From Aureispira sp. CCB-QB1 (GTDB lineage: Bacteria; Bacteroidota; Bacteroidia; Chitinophagales; Saprospiraceae), in assembly GCF_000724545.1 (NCBI RefSeq), contig NZ_JHBV01000002.1, positions 1-64,000 on the forward strand: a stretch of 64,000 nt of DNA. The letters are read 5' to 3'. The notes under the pieces are model-generated. The model saw nothing but the letters and a program-made list of their open reading frames with translations, was not told the DNA's origin and ran no database searches. The position numbers and the translations under genes are program-made. Below, piece by piece: positions 1 through 9,110 of this stretch. Within the stretch, counting starts at the first letter, position 1. Every line of letters starts with the position of its first letter.

Positions 1-103
1 CATCATGGCTGTGTCCGTCGCCATGGTCGTGCCTGCCGTGATCGTGATCGTCATGGCTGTGTCCATCGCCGTGGTCGTGGCTGCCGTGGTCGTGATCGTC
101 ATG
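1..103 (-). repeat. His-rich coding repeat, about 39-bp unit
   Basis: Within the permease, an imperfect tandem repeat of about 39 bp encodes HDHG-x-HDHGDGHSHDD about twice and continues past the window start. Units differ at a few positions, for example Ser against Arg after the first HDHG. Confidence 0.75.
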
Positions 104-712
104 CATTCTCCAAACAGTAGACACGTTTGTTAAAATTAATTGATCCAAGATCAGATTTGTCTCTTTTAAAATTCCAACCACTTCATAAGCATAGGTTTCA
201 TGTACATGTCCGCCTTCTTGAACTAATCCATGAGAACCGTAAAATGTACTCCCTATTTTAAGACCTAGCTTTTTCGCTGCACGTGCCCCTACGTTTACTT
301 CCAAGTCTTTTTCTATCAAACGACCTTCAGCTACTTCTGCGTTAAAATGAGCAATATATTGGCTGTCTGTTCCGACAATCCTAAATCCATTGTAGCTATC
401 TCCCAATGCCAAAGGAATTGCCTTTTGGATGTATGGGTTTTTGGTAACAACAAAAGATTCTTTGAGAGGAATATTTCCTGTTGGTGCATCAATATGGTAC
501 ACCGAAGACAAAATCATTTGCAAAGGGCTACCTTTTGCACCAACGACCAAATCCACTCCTTCTATATTTTTATACAATCGATCTTGAAATTGCTTGTTTA
601 ACAAAAACAAAATCGATGTCAAACTTACTCCTAATGCTACTAAAACAGTACTCAGTAAGGTCGAAAATGGTTTATCGGCTAGATAGTTCCAACTTAATTT
701 TAGTATGTTCAT
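1..712 (-). CDS. ABC transporter permease (MacB/FtsX type), C-terminus beyond window edge
   Basis: The reverse-strand frame is open from an ATG at 712 to the window edge, giving 237 residues without a stop. The N-terminus (MNILKLSWNYLADKPFSTLL) and the following hydrophobic helix at about residues 18-38 are typical of MacB/FtsX-type permeases. A large periplasmic domain follows (VDLVVGAKGSPLQMIL motif at about 55-70), as in MacB-PCD domains. From about residue 203 the protein enters a histidine/aspartate-rich stretch of HDHG and DGHSHD units repeated about twice, still running at the edge. His-rich inserts suggest binding of a divalent metal such as zinc; that is inference. The remaining transmembrane helices and the ATPase partner lie outside the window. 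Confidence 0.8.
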   Translation of the reverse strand, partial: MNILKLSWNYLADKPFSTLLSTVLVALGVSLTSILFLLNKQFQDRLYKNIEGVDLVVGAKGSPLQMILSSVYHIDAPTGNIPLKESFVVTKNPYIQKAIPLALGDSYNGFRIVGTDSQYIAHFNAEVAEGRLIEKDLEVNVGARAAKKLGLKIGSTFYGSHGLVQEGGHVHETYAYEVVGILKETNLILDQLILTNVSTVWRMHDDHDHGSHDHGDGHSHDDHDHGRHDHGDGHSHD

Positions 713-811
713 AATATTGCAAATTAAATCTTTAGTACATGATTCCTCGCTAAATTCTATTATTTTCTACAAAGTATTTTTCACCAAAACGCATCCAATT
801 CGATAGCTAGA

Positions 812-2083
812 TTAATCTTTCTTGTCCGAAATCAAAGAATCGTAGGTAGTTGGATCTTCTATTACAATACCTTGTTTTCTCATTAAAGCTTCTTCTTTGT
901 TTCGTTTAATAATTTTGCCAACCCAATTAGGGACAACAATAGCCCCCACTAAAAGATATACATAATACGTAAATGTACGCCAAATTGTCGCCATGATAAC
1001 CATTAAAGTTCCTGCTGCTGCAATACCTGTAGCTTCTGTTGGTATATAATCAAAGTGGAATGTTTTGAATGCATACTCAGCAACCCCTGCTCCTCCTGGA
1101 CTAGGCATAACAGCCATAATTACATACATCGCTTGCTGACGAGCATAAATAAACAATTGTTCCCAGAATGCTGTAAAGTTTAATTGCCCGTGCATAAAGT
1201 CGTTATAATGCGCTTGAATTTCAGGGTTAGGAGAATAAGCAACAAAAGCAACAATCAAACAGTTTAATACCATAAAACGAGAAGCCCATGCACACATAGT
1301 ACTAATATAGGTACCGATATGAAACGTCCATTTTTGAGTTTTGAGCTCTTCTGAAGCCAAATCCATATCGTCTGTTATCTTGATCGCTTTTTCTCTAAAA
1401 CGTTTCAAGAATGGAATTTTGCAGAACCAAAGCAGCAGGTTTTCTAGCTTTTTGGCATCAACTAATACTCCATAGAAAAAAATACCTCCATAGACCAACA
1501 TCAAACTATAAGCAAAAACAAAGGCAATTCCCCACTCACTATCGTGCCAAAGATGTGCTATAGTATCTGATCCTGGTTGAATCATAAGAGGTCCGAATAG
1601 TAGAAAGAAAACAAGCAATGCTGATAAGAAAGAGAAAGTATCTACAATAACTGTATACAACACTATCATTGCTGTTTTTCCAGCAGCCAGCTTTTCTTGC
1701 GCTATCGCAAACATAGCCACTGCTGCTCCTCCTACACTCGTTGGTGTTACAGCAGAACTAAATTCCCACATCATCACCAACTCAAAACATTTTTTCCATG
1801 AAAAGAAGCCATTGGTAATAATCCTCAACCGTACCATATAGCAAAAATGGCGAAAACACATAAAAAAAGCAGCCATTCCAATCCATGTAAATACGTGGCT
1901 ACTAAATTCAATTTTACTAAATTCTTCTGCATTAAAATCCTTGACGAACATATACACAACAACCGATAACCCAATCATTGCCGCCAAAAAAATTCTAAAT
2001 GGACTAATAGAATTTAAGACGCCTGCGTGTTCTTCTTCCTGCTCCTTAATAGACTGGTTGTCTACAGATTCCATTTCGCTCAT
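812..2083 (-). CDS. Flippase-like membrane protein (LPG synthase TM / YbhN family)
   Basis: This 423-residue protein has about eight hydrophobic segments, the first at about 25-46, and soluble charged ends. The segment SPGGAGVAEYAF at about 325-336 is the glycine-rich PGGxGxxE signature of the lysylphosphatidylglycerol synthase transmembrane domain (PF03706), shared by MprF flippase domains, AglD and YbhN. Family members move lipids or lipid-linked substrates across the inner membrane; the substrate here cannot be read from sequence. There is no MprF synthase domain, so it is a stand-alone transmembrane version. It stands alone on the minus strand, about 285 bp downstream of scpA with repeats between. 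Confidence 0.8.
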   Translation of the reverse strand: MSEMESVDNQSIKEQEEEHAGVLNSISPFRIFLAAMIGLSVVVYMFVKDFNAEEFSKIEFSSHVFTWIGMAAFFMCFRHFCYMVRLRIITNGFFSWKKCFELVMMWEFSSAVTPTSVGGAAVAMFAIAQEKLAAGKTAMIVLYTVIVDTFSFLSALLVFFLLFGPLMIQPGSDTIAHLWHDSEWGIAFVFAYSLMLVYGGIFFYGVLVDAKKLENLLLWFCKIPFLKRFREKAIKITDDMDLASEELKTQKWTFHIGTYISTMCAWASRFMVLNCLIVAFVAYSPNPEIQAHYNDFMHGQLNFTAFWEQLFIYARQQAMYVIMAVMPSPGGAGVAEYAFKTFHFDYIPTEATGIAAAGTLMVIMATIWRTFTYYVYLLVGAIVVPNWVGKIIKRNKEEALMRKQGIVIEDPTTYDSLISDKKD

Positions 2084-2203
2084 TATTCTTTTTATTTATT
2101 GTAATCAATAATTCGCTGAAAAATCGCATCAAACCGATAATCAGCAGGTATTATTTTTAGTGTTAAAAGTATTAAAAATTTGATTATCAACTATGTAACC
2201 AAC

Positions 2204-2360
2204 ACTTACGAAGTTGCACATTGTAGCAATGAACTGTGCGAGCTCACGACTACAGGGAGTAACAAAGCTAATTTAATGCAACATAAGTAATCGTCTAGGA
2301 AAAAATTTTATAAACCACGAAGTAGCAACACAGCTAACTAAAAGCAAAGCACTCACGAAG
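2204..2360. repeat. Degenerate copy of the intergenic palindromic repeat family
   Basis: The gap between scpA and the flippase-like gene holds GAGCTCACGACTACAGGGAG (compare CTCACGACCGCAGGGAG elsewhere), the motif ACCACGAAGTAGCAACACAG at 2315-2334 and CACTCACGAAGTA near 2352. These are the modules seen at 8.9-9.1, 10.8-11.0, 52.6 and 54.7 kb, here in diverged form. No ORF is evident in the gap. Confidence 0.6.
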
Positions 2361-2368
2361 TAAACAGC

Positions 2369-3142
2369 CTATTCTTCCTCTTCATTTGTCCCCAATATAT
2401 GATCTATTGGTGGAGCTTTAATCGTAAAATCGTTAAAACCACCATTTCCCTCTACAAAGATAATTAGTTCTTGCTGCATCAAGTCCAAAATCGCCAAAAA
2501 AGTAAAAATTGCATGCAGTCGATTTTCACAATTGCTAAAGATACCTCTAAAAGAAAGATTCTTTTTTGTAGTTAAACTACTCAATAAAAAATCTCTTCGT
2601 TCTTCTATCGTATAATGATAATGGACAACAGTATGTATAGTTTTTTCCATCCTAAATTCAAAAGTAGACAAGACTCGTTCATACGCTTGTAACAAACGAA
2701 ATAAGGATAGGTTCTCTAGTTCTGCATCGGCTAATGCCGCAGAGGTCATTTGCTGGACTTCGTCCAAAACATTTCCTCGATGTGTTCTTGCTGCACGGGT
2801 TGCCTCCATTTGACGCAACTCTTCCAAAACTTCTTTGTAACGTCTGTACTCCAACAATCGTTCAACTAATTCCTTACGAGGATCAATTTCATTGCCATCT
2901 TCGTCTAATTCTTTTCGAGGCAAGAGCATCTTGGCTTTGATTCTCATCAATGTTGAGGCTACTAAAATAAACTCACTTGCTGTGTCTATATTTAATTCTT
3001 CCATTTCCCGCAAGTATTCCAAAAAATCATTTGTAATAGAAGATATTGGAATATCATAAATGTCCAGTTCATCTCGTTCTATAAAGAAGAGTAAGAGATC
3101 AAACGGCCCTTCAAACTCAGGAAGTTTTATTTTATAAGTCAA
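2369..3142 (-). CDS. scpA: Segregation and condensation protein A
   Basis: 257 residues. The N-terminus YKIKLPEFEGPFDLLLFFIE and the following ELDIYDIPI are hallmark ScpA sequence, and the length fits the family. ScpA is the kleisin that bridges SMC heads, with ScpB, in chromosome condensation. The start is a TTG at 3140-3142: no in-frame ATG lies between the upstream stop and the conserved N-terminal motif, and the next Met is near residue 47. scpB and smc are not in the window. The C-terminal winged-helix part (about 170-257) is present, so the gene looks intact. Confidence 0.93.
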   Translation of the reverse strand: MTYKIKLPEFEGPFDLLLFFIERDELDIYDIPISSITNDFLEYLREMEELNIDTASEFILVASTLMRIKAKMLLPRKELDEDGNEIDPRKELVERLLEYRRYKEVLEELRQMEATRAARTHRGNVLDEVQQMTSAALADAELENLSLFRLLQAYERVLSTFEFRMEKTIHTVVHYHYTIEERRDFLLSSLTTKKNLSFRGIFSNCENRLHAIFTFLAILDLMQQELIIFVEGNGGFNDFTIKAPPIDHILGTNEEEE

Positions 3143-3326
3143 TTTTAGTGTTTTTAATGGTCAAATGAGCGGAACAAGCTAACTATTCTTTTTAATTCAA
3201 AATTAATAGTATTAACTTTGTCGTTCGTGCATAAAAGCATTTTAGGGTATAGATGCAAAAATACAGGTATTGTCAATTAATACAATCTATCCCAAATAGA
3301 CACAAAATTAGGGAAAAATAATATTA

Positions 3327-4079
3327 ATGGAGCTAAAAGATCAAATAGATTTAAACAATCTACCAAAACATGTTGCCATCATTATGGATGGAAATGGTCG
3401 CTGGGCAAAACAGCAAGGTAAAGCACGCGTTTTTGGACACAAAAATGGTGTTCACTCAGTACGAGAAGTAACAGAAGCTGGCGCAGAATTAGGCATTCAG
3501 TATATGACATTGTATGCTTTTTCTACAGAAAATTGGAATCGTCCAAAATTTGAAGTTACAGCTTTGATGACCCTCTTGGTGTCAACGATTCGAAAAGAAA
3601 TTGCTACATTAAATAAAAACCAAATTCGGCTGCAAATGATTGGCAACATCAATATGCTTCCTTCTGCTGCTCAAAAAGAGTTGCTAGAAGCAATTGAAAG
3701 TACCAAAGATAACACACGTATGACCTTAATTCTCGCCCTGAGTTATAGTTCTAAATGGGAAATTATCGAAGCGGTCAAAGATATCGCTCGTCAAGCAGTC
3801 AGTGGAGAAATTGCTATTGACGATATTGACGAGGACAGTATCAAACATGCTTTGAGTACAAAGGACTTTCCTGATCCAGAATTGATGATTCGTACGAGTG
3901 GGGAATCTAGAATTAGTAATTTCCTACTTTGGCAATTGGCTTATGCCGAACTTTTCTTCACCCCTGTTTTTTGGCCCGATTTTCGCAAGAAACATTTTTA
4001 CGAAGCTATTCTTAATTTTCAAAACAGAGAGCGTCGTTTTGGAATGACTAGTGAGCAAATCACAGATGTAAGCACCTAA
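3327..4079 (+). CDS. uppS: Isoprenyl transferase (undecaprenyl diphosphate synthase)
   Basis: 250 residues. HVAIIMDGNGRWAKQQ at about 15-30 carries the catalytic Asp21 and the diphosphate-binding Gly/Arg; AFSTENW lies near 70, and RTSGESRISNFLLWQLAYAE near 192-211 is the conserved C-terminal signature. The enzyme makes the C55 carrier lipid for peptidoglycan and O-antigen by adding isopentenyl units to farnesyl diphosphate. It is divergent from scpA, with about 185 bp between. A TAACTTTG (-7-like) sits at 3213-3220 without a clear -33 element, so promoter assignment is weak. Confidence 0.95.
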   Translation: MELKDQIDLNNLPKHVAIIMDGNGRWAKQQGKARVFGHKNGVHSVREVTEAGAELGIQYMTLYAFSTENWNRPKFEVTALMTLLVSTIRKEIATLNKNQIRLQMIGNINMLPSAAQKELLEAIESTKDNTRMTLILALSYSSKWEIIEAVKDIARQAVSGEIAIDDIDEDSIKHALSTKDFPDPELMIRTSGESRISNFLLWQLAYAELFFTPVFWPDFRKKHFYEAILNFQNRERRFGMTSEQITDVST

Positions 4080-4365
4080 ACAAAAAATTATAGTAGGAGC
4101 TGCCATTCTTACTAGAGATGAACTTTATCCTAAAAATTACAGTTATTCTTTCATAACTTGTGATAGGGCTTTCTTATGCCCCTAAGAAGCTAATAGATTG
4201 ATTTTTAGACTATCATAACTTCATCTCTTGAAGTCCTTGCAAAGGGTCAATAACCAAGTACCAAACCCTATAACAAAACTTTGATAATCAAGTAACTTAT
4301 TATCAACTACAACCGCAAACAGAAGACGACAAACTAACTATTATACAATAATAAACAAATTACCT

Positions 4366-5331
4366 ATGCGATTTTTATTAACAATAAACTGCCTATTTTT
4401 TCTATCTATTTCACTTATCAATGCTCAAGGATTTGGTTCTCCTGTAGAGTATATCGAGTACTTTAATAAAGAGTTTGCATTAATGCAAGAAATGCAGATT
4501 GAATACTCCTCTTTCTTAGCACACACAGGTAGCGCTGAGGCAGAAGCCAAACGCCAAAGTTTATTAGCATCTTCTCAAAAAATTCACGATCGATTTGCTA
4601 GTTTAAAAGCTTTTGAAGACGACAAAGGCATCAAATCTAATGCGGTTAAGGTCTTGGATATAATGCTTTTATTAGGCAACAACAACTATACAGCTACTGC
4701 AATTGACAAAGCAGGTTGTTTGGATTGTTTTGAAGCGGTGTTGATTGAAACAGAGTTGATAGACAAGGATGTAGATAAACTAGGCAAGGCAATGAGCTCA
4801 ATGGTCAAAAGTATTGAAGAATTTGCCAAAGCAAATAATATTCAAATGACCGATGAGGGTGATAATCACGAGACGTTATTAGCCAAAATCAATAGAATTA
4901 ACAATTATCTACAAGAATTGAATTTAGCAACCTTAGAAGTACAATATGCCGATGCTGCCATTGTCAAAGCATTGAATGAAAAAAATCCTAGTAAGGCAAA
5001 AGAAGAAGTTAAAAACATGGTTAAAGCAGCCAACAATGCTAGCAAACGCTTGAAAAAAATCGAGCGTATCAAAGAGGATGCTACCGCTATTGGTCAAGCA
5101 GAAAAACTAGTAGATTTTTATAAGGATGCCTCTAAAAAATTATATCCAGATATGGTCTCTGCCTTTGATAAAAAAGGTAATGTTATCAATGAAAAAGTAG
5201 ATTTATACAACAAAAGTATCCAGAAGTTAGCCAAAAGTACTGGCACACTTACAATGAAGTATGAAACAGCAAAACTCAATTTACAACAACGCCATATCCC
5301 CAAACCTAAGGAAAAAGTCATTCGCTCTTAA
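4366..5331 (+). CDS. Secreted helical protein, resembles LIC11966-type surface proteins
   Basis: 321 residues with a clear signal peptide (about 1-20, cleavage near INAQ). The mature part is almost entirely charged and helical with coiled-coil character and has no catalytic motif. The early VEYIEYFNKEF segment, followed by a stretch with KRQSLLASSQKIHDRF, resembles the LIC11966 family of surface or lipoproteins in Bacteroidota and spirochaetes; this is recognition by eye. One Cys-x-x-Cys (CLDC, near residue 121) is present. Function is unknown. A strong terminator follows at 5379. Confidence 0.55.
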   Translation: MRFLLTINCLFFLSISLINAQGFGSPVEYIEYFNKEFALMQEMQIEYSSFLAHTGSAEAEAKRQSLLASSQKIHDRFASLKAFEDDKGIKSNAVKVLDIMLLLGNNNYTATAIDKAGCLDCFEAVLIETELIDKDVDKLGKAMSSMVKSIEEFAKANNIQMTDEGDNHETLLAKINRINNYLQELNLATLEVQYADAAIVKALNEKNPSKAKEEVKNMVKAANNASKRLKKIERIKEDATAIGQAEKLVDFYKDASKKLYPDMVSAFDKKGNVINEKVDLYNKSIQKLAKSTGTLTMKYETAKLNLQQRHIPKPKEKVIRS

Positions 5332-5378
5332 CCTATATTATAACATAAAATAGAGTTGGGATTTTCCCTAACCTCAAA

Positions 5379-5410
5379 CATCATCCAATCTTTGGATGGT
5401 GTTTTTTTTT
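5379..5410 (+). terminator. Rho-independent terminator after the LIC11966-like gene
   Basis: Stem CATCATCCAA / TTGGATGGTG (10 bp, one G-T) with a 3-nt loop, followed by nine T residues, about 48 bp after the stop at 5331. Confidence 0.85.
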
Positions 5411-5633
5411 TATAAATTAACTACTATTGGATGTAATCAACAGGCTCTCCAACATCCCATAAACAAAGCATTCCATTCTTTCAACTATTCTTCTGACTTG
5501 TAAGAATTGCCCAAAATTGGTTATAACTCCACAAATAATATGTCATAATATTGCATAAGAAAGTTACGCTTTAGTAACCTCACATAATTCCCCCATAATA
5601 TGATTTTATAACCATCCTTATAACTTTTAAACA

Positions 5634-6881
5634 ATGATCATGAAAAACCTAATTTTATTATGTTTTCTTTTTGTATTTACTAATTATAGTAATGCACAAC
5701 TCCGCCAATTAACTTGGTACAAAACGAGTCCATTGGGCAACTCTTACACCACTCAAAACTTTTCTGTTTGTGGTAATCCACCACAAAAAAAATTCAAAGT
5801 AGCTTACCACCACTGCCCGCAGTATGTCAATGTCGATTGTATTGGCGGTTGTGGTAATAACCCAATTCGTTACACAGTTGAGCTACAAAGAAATGGTGTA
5901 GCTGTTGGTTCTCCTCAAGTATTCCAAGCATCTAGTGTTTGGAGCAATACATTTTTTTATAATGTGCCCACTTCTCCAGGAACCTATCGAGCTTATGTAA
6001 AAGTAGAACGTAGAAAGCCGATTTGCATTGGTTGGGAAACGCTTACAGTAGGCTATACCAACAGCATTACAGTTGGCACTACACCTGCTACCCCTAATTT
6101 TAATGTAAATGGAACAGCCATTCCTGCTAGTGGCTATATTAATACATGTATTAGTAACATCAAAATCAATGCAGCTTCTACTAGCTGTGAAACTGCTTAC
6201 TACATAGGTGTTCAAGAGTCTAATGAATGGTGGAATAGAACCTTCGAATATGAATGGGGGGGCTGGATTAGTGGACAAGCACCTAACAACATCAATCTGC
6301 AAGGTTTGGCAACGACATTTGGTACAGGTGCTCGATATACAGGAACCGACGCTAGTAGAGAAGGAAATATTTTAATTGGTGGCAACCTATCCACTGGGCA
6401 AGCAAGATTTTATCGAGTTAGCATTTGTACAGGTACGCCATCTTGGCAATGCAAAACAGCTCTTATTCGTGTTGACCCCAACTGTAGAATTGATCCATCT
6501 ACTATTACCGAAGACACCAACGAATACATTTGGATAGAAGACAACGAAATGGCTCAACGACTTAAAAACGAATCGATAGAAGCTTCTTTTGAAGCAGATG
6601 TGGACAATGACATAAGTGCTTTGGAAGGTAATCCAATAGGAAATGTTACTATTGCTCCTAATCCATTCAGTGGTTCTGCTGCTGTATCTATAGATAACTA
6701 TGAGGGCGAAGCACCTATTTTATTTGAACTTTACAATGCCTTAGGAGAGCGTGTTGCATCCATACAAACGAACAAAACTCAATTTGAGATTCAACGCAAT
6801 CAACTTTCTGCAGGCATCTATATGTACCGTGCCACTGTTGATAATGAACTACTAGGAAGTGGAAAAGTTGTCATTGAATAA
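5634..6881 (+). CDS. Secreted protein with T9SS C-terminal sorting domain
   Basis: 415 residues. It starts MIMKNLI; the ATG at 5640 is equally plausible. A signal peptide runs to about residue 22 (NYSNAQ). The mature N-terminal region is Cys-rich (CGNPP, CPQYVNVDCIGGCG) and looks like a beta-sandwich module. The C-terminal part from about 340 (APNPFSGSAAVSIDNYEGEA, then ALGERV, and LSAGIYMYRATVDNELLGSG) is a type A T9SS sorting domain, so the product is expected to cross the outer membrane through T9SS. No catalytic domain was recognised. It is monocistronic, with a terminator directly downstream. Confidence 0.8.
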   Translation: MIMKNLILLCFLFVFTNYSNAQLRQLTWYKTSPLGNSYTTQNFSVCGNPPQKKFKVAYHHCPQYVNVDCIGGCGNNPIRYTVELQRNGVAVGSPQVFQASSVWSNTFFYNVPTSPGTYRAYVKVERRKPICIGWETLTVGYTNSITVGTTPATPNFNVNGTAIPASGYINTCISNIKINAASTSCETAYYIGVQESNEWWNRTFEYEWGGWISGQAPNNINLQGLATTFGTGARYTGTDASREGNILIGGNLSTGQARFYRVSICTGTPSWQCKTALIRVDPNCRIDPSTITEDTNEYIWIEDNEMAQRLKNESIEASFEADVDNDISALEGNPIGNVTIAPNPFSGSAAVSIDNYEGEAPILFELYNALGERVASIQTNKTQFEIQRNQLSAGIYMYRATVDNELLGSGKVVIE

Positions 6882-6910
6882 TAGATAAAGTATCCTTAAA
6901 CTGTGTATAG

Positions 6911-6949
6911 AGGCTGTCTAAGGGAGTGTGCCTTGGCAGCCTTCTTTTT
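6911..6949 (+). terminator. Rho-independent terminator
   Basis: The arms AGGCTGTCTAAGG and CCTTGGCAGCCT pair with one bulge around a short loop and are followed by TCTTTTTG, about 30 bp after the T9SS cargo gene. Confidence 0.75.
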
Positions 6950-7070
6950 GTATTTCCCATTTTTTCATCAAAAAACAAATCCTAATCCAAGCATTTATAC
7001 CCAAACTACTCCACAATTACATAACAACAGCACAACTAAATCTCAACTTAGCGCCCCCTTTCGCGATTAA

Positions 7071-8696
7071 CTAAAGTTTATAATACACCCCAAAGTTGGC
7101 AAATAACCCACTCTTTGAATAACTAGAATCCGTACTCTTATTTTCTTTTAACATAAAGTTATTCTCTACCCCTAATGTTGTTCTCAAAGAAAAATGAGGA
7201 CGCACATTCCAACTCAAACCAGCCCCTGTCATAAAACTCATGTATTGTAATGTTTTGGTATTCGCATTGTCTTCATTAAGTGCAAAATTAATTGCTTGAT
7301 CGTTTGACATTACATTTATATTAGACGTCTTATATTCATAACGAAAAACATTCCATTTGGCACCAGCATAAATAAAAGGCTGCCATCTTTTTGAGTCAAA
7401 ATGATACTCGACACTCAGAGGAATTTGGATGTGTGTAGTTTCTAGCTCTTCCCAGTAATCTAATTCTACCAAATCGCCATCCGTCGTTGTACTAGGAACT
7501 GTTAACTGTAAGGTATTGATAGCCTTTGTATATCCTGTAGACGTATTGACGATCAAGTCACTTCCAACATCTCCCGAAGGCAATAAGTATTCCTGTGCAT
7601 CGCTATAAACAATTCCCATTCGTTGCCCCCAAAAGTCCTTGCTTCCTCCCAATTGTATTCCTGCTCTTACCCATATATTTTTGAATGGAGAATAAGCTAT
7701 ATTCGCTCCCACATAAGGTTCTATTAATCGTTCTGAGGTTAATTCTTTATCTGCTATAATTCTTTGGTTGAGAATATCAATTTCCTTTTCTGTAAATAGA
7801 GCTTGTAAACCAACTTGAAAGCCAACTTCTAGCGAATGTAGCTCTCTTTTTTTCTTCTTTTTTAAGGAGAAAGAATAATCAGGAGTTGCCTTAGGTATTG
7901 TTGATGGAATTGCCAATAGACTAGGTGCAATAACCTGTAAATCATCCATAGATTTATTTCCTTCTGCTGTAACAGCTTTAACAACAGCCTTCTTCTGTTG
8001 AGTTTTTGGTTGTAAATCATCAGAATTCAACCTTGCTTTTTTAGCATTAGACAATATGGATGAAGCCTTTTGGTCTCCATTCGAAGTGCTTAGTATTGGT
8101 TTTTCGTTTCTTCCCTCTTCCCTATTGATTGCATTAGCAACATAATTATTTTGATCCAATTGATACTCTAGTGTTTGAATCGTTTTATTTTGTTGAGCAA
8201 GTAACGTTTGAAGGTGCTGTTTTTCTGCTTTTAAAGCCTCTATTATATTTGCTTTTTTTGTAATTTCCTTATCCAGCTCCGTTTGTTTAATTGTATTGGA
8301 ATCAATAGATGTTGTGGTCCATTCTGTTTTGTCTGTTGTGCTTGAAGTCGTTTGGTCTAAAGTAATGTTTTGATGAGTATTGATAGATGTTGTTAATGGC
8401 TTTAATGATGGAGTGGTATTTATAGTTTGAGTATTTGAAGTAGCTTGGGCATATTCTAATTGAGCAATATGATACTTTAGATAAAAAATATACGCCAACA
8501 TTGCCAATATCAACAAAGCAGGCAACAAATACTTTAACCAATATGTTTTTTTTCTATTTTTAGAAGCGCCAATAAGATTTTGCAAGACGACATCATCTGT
8601 TCTAGGATCTGGATGAAACCAGTCAGCATCCTCTCCTTCTATTGAGGACAGCCTTTTTCTAAAAAAATCTCCTAAGTTGTTGTTATTATCTTCCAT
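7071..8696 (-). CDS. Membrane-anchored protein with periplasmic coiled coil and outer-membrane beta-barrel-like C-terminus
   Basis: 541 residues in four parts: an acidic cytosol-type N-terminus (1-50); one transmembrane helix at about 54-73; a low-complexity Thr/Ser linker and a coiled coil at about 137-180; and from about 285 to the end an outer-membrane-barrel-like domain (OMP_b-brl type, with GAKWNVFRYEYK, and FANFGVYYKL at the very end). An inner-membrane helix ahead of a barrel-type domain is a recurring arrangement in genes placed behind ECF sigma factors in Bacteroidota, where the N-terminus may act as an anti-sigma segment. Here the sigma gene lies upstream on the same strand, separated by one gene and a repeat block. 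Function beyond that is inference. Confidence 0.65.
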   Translation of the reverse strand: MEDNNNNLGDFFRKRLSSIEGEDADWFHPDPRTDDVVLQNLIGASKNRKKTYWLKYLLPALLILAMLAYIFYLKYHIAQLEYAQATSNTQTINTTPSLKPLTTSINTHQNITLDQTTSSTTDKTEWTTTSIDSNTIKQTELDKEITKKANIIEALKAEKQHLQTLLAQQNKTIQTLEYQLDQNNYVANAINREEGRNEKPILSTSNGDQKASSILSNAKKARLNSDDLQPKTQQKKAVVKAVTAEGNKSMDDLQVIAPSLLAIPSTIPKATPDYSFSLKKKKKRELHSLEVGFQVGLQALFTEKEIDILNQRIIADKELTSERLIEPYVGANIAYSPFKNIWVRAGIQLGGSKDFWGQRMGIVYSDAQEYLLPSGDVGSDLIVNTSTGYTKAINTLQLTVPSTTTDGDLVELDYWEELETTHIQIPLSVEYHFDSKRWQPFIYAGAKWNVFRYEYKTSNINVMSNDQAINFALNEDNANTKTLQYMSFMTGAGLSWNVRPHFSLRTTLGVENNFMLKENKSTDSSYSKSGLFANFGVYYKL

Positions 8697-8897
8697 CTTA
8701 TTCTCAATATTAATACTAGGGTAAAGCTACAATACATCCACCAAAGAATTCTTGCCATTTATTAACAGTCTCATAAACGTACCTCTATAAACTTTTTTAA
8801 ATAGCTTCTAAAGGAAATTAGAAGATTTGAAAACAGCCAACTAGTAGCCCATTTCAAACCTTCTAATTTATTGTGCTACTTATTATAATTAGTAGTT

Positions 8898-9110
8898 CGT
8901 TGATTAGCTCCCTGCGGTCGTGAGATCGCTATCGCTTAGTTGTTTACTTTTTTACAAAAAATAAAAAATCACATTTATATTAACTTGATAACCAAAACCT
9001 TAACACAGAACACAACAAACACACAACTTATTGATTATCAACTGCGCAGCACTCACGAAGTAAAATAATAAAGTTTCTCAACGACCACGAAGTAGCAGCG
9101 TAGCTAACTA
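8898..9110 (-). repeat. Intergenic repeat copy, reverse orientation, reaching into the upstream gene's stop codon
   Basis: 8898-8945 is, in reverse orientation, the same 48 bp as the 3' end of the repeat at 10828-11023 (AACTAAGCGATAGCG and CTCACGACCGCAGGGAGC). 9031-9060 matches its inner module (TTGATTATCAACTGCGCAGC), and 9081-9110 is the second motif (ACGACCACGAAGTAGCAGCG plus TAGCTAACTA). The final CTA at 9108-9110 is the stop codon of the adjoining gene. Confidence 0.75.

Noticed and set aside
1-103. His-codon tandem repeat considered as a CRISPR array or satellite
   Set aside because: It keeps one open reading frame, has no spacers and encodes a coherent His-rich stretch.
3213-3220. TAACTTTG as the uppS promoter
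   Set aside because: No -33 element at the right distance, so it is mentioned under uppS only.
5883-6302. 139-codon reverse frame inside the T9SS cargo gene
   Set aside because: Shadow of the gene on the other strand; the sense protein has a signal peptide and sorting domain.
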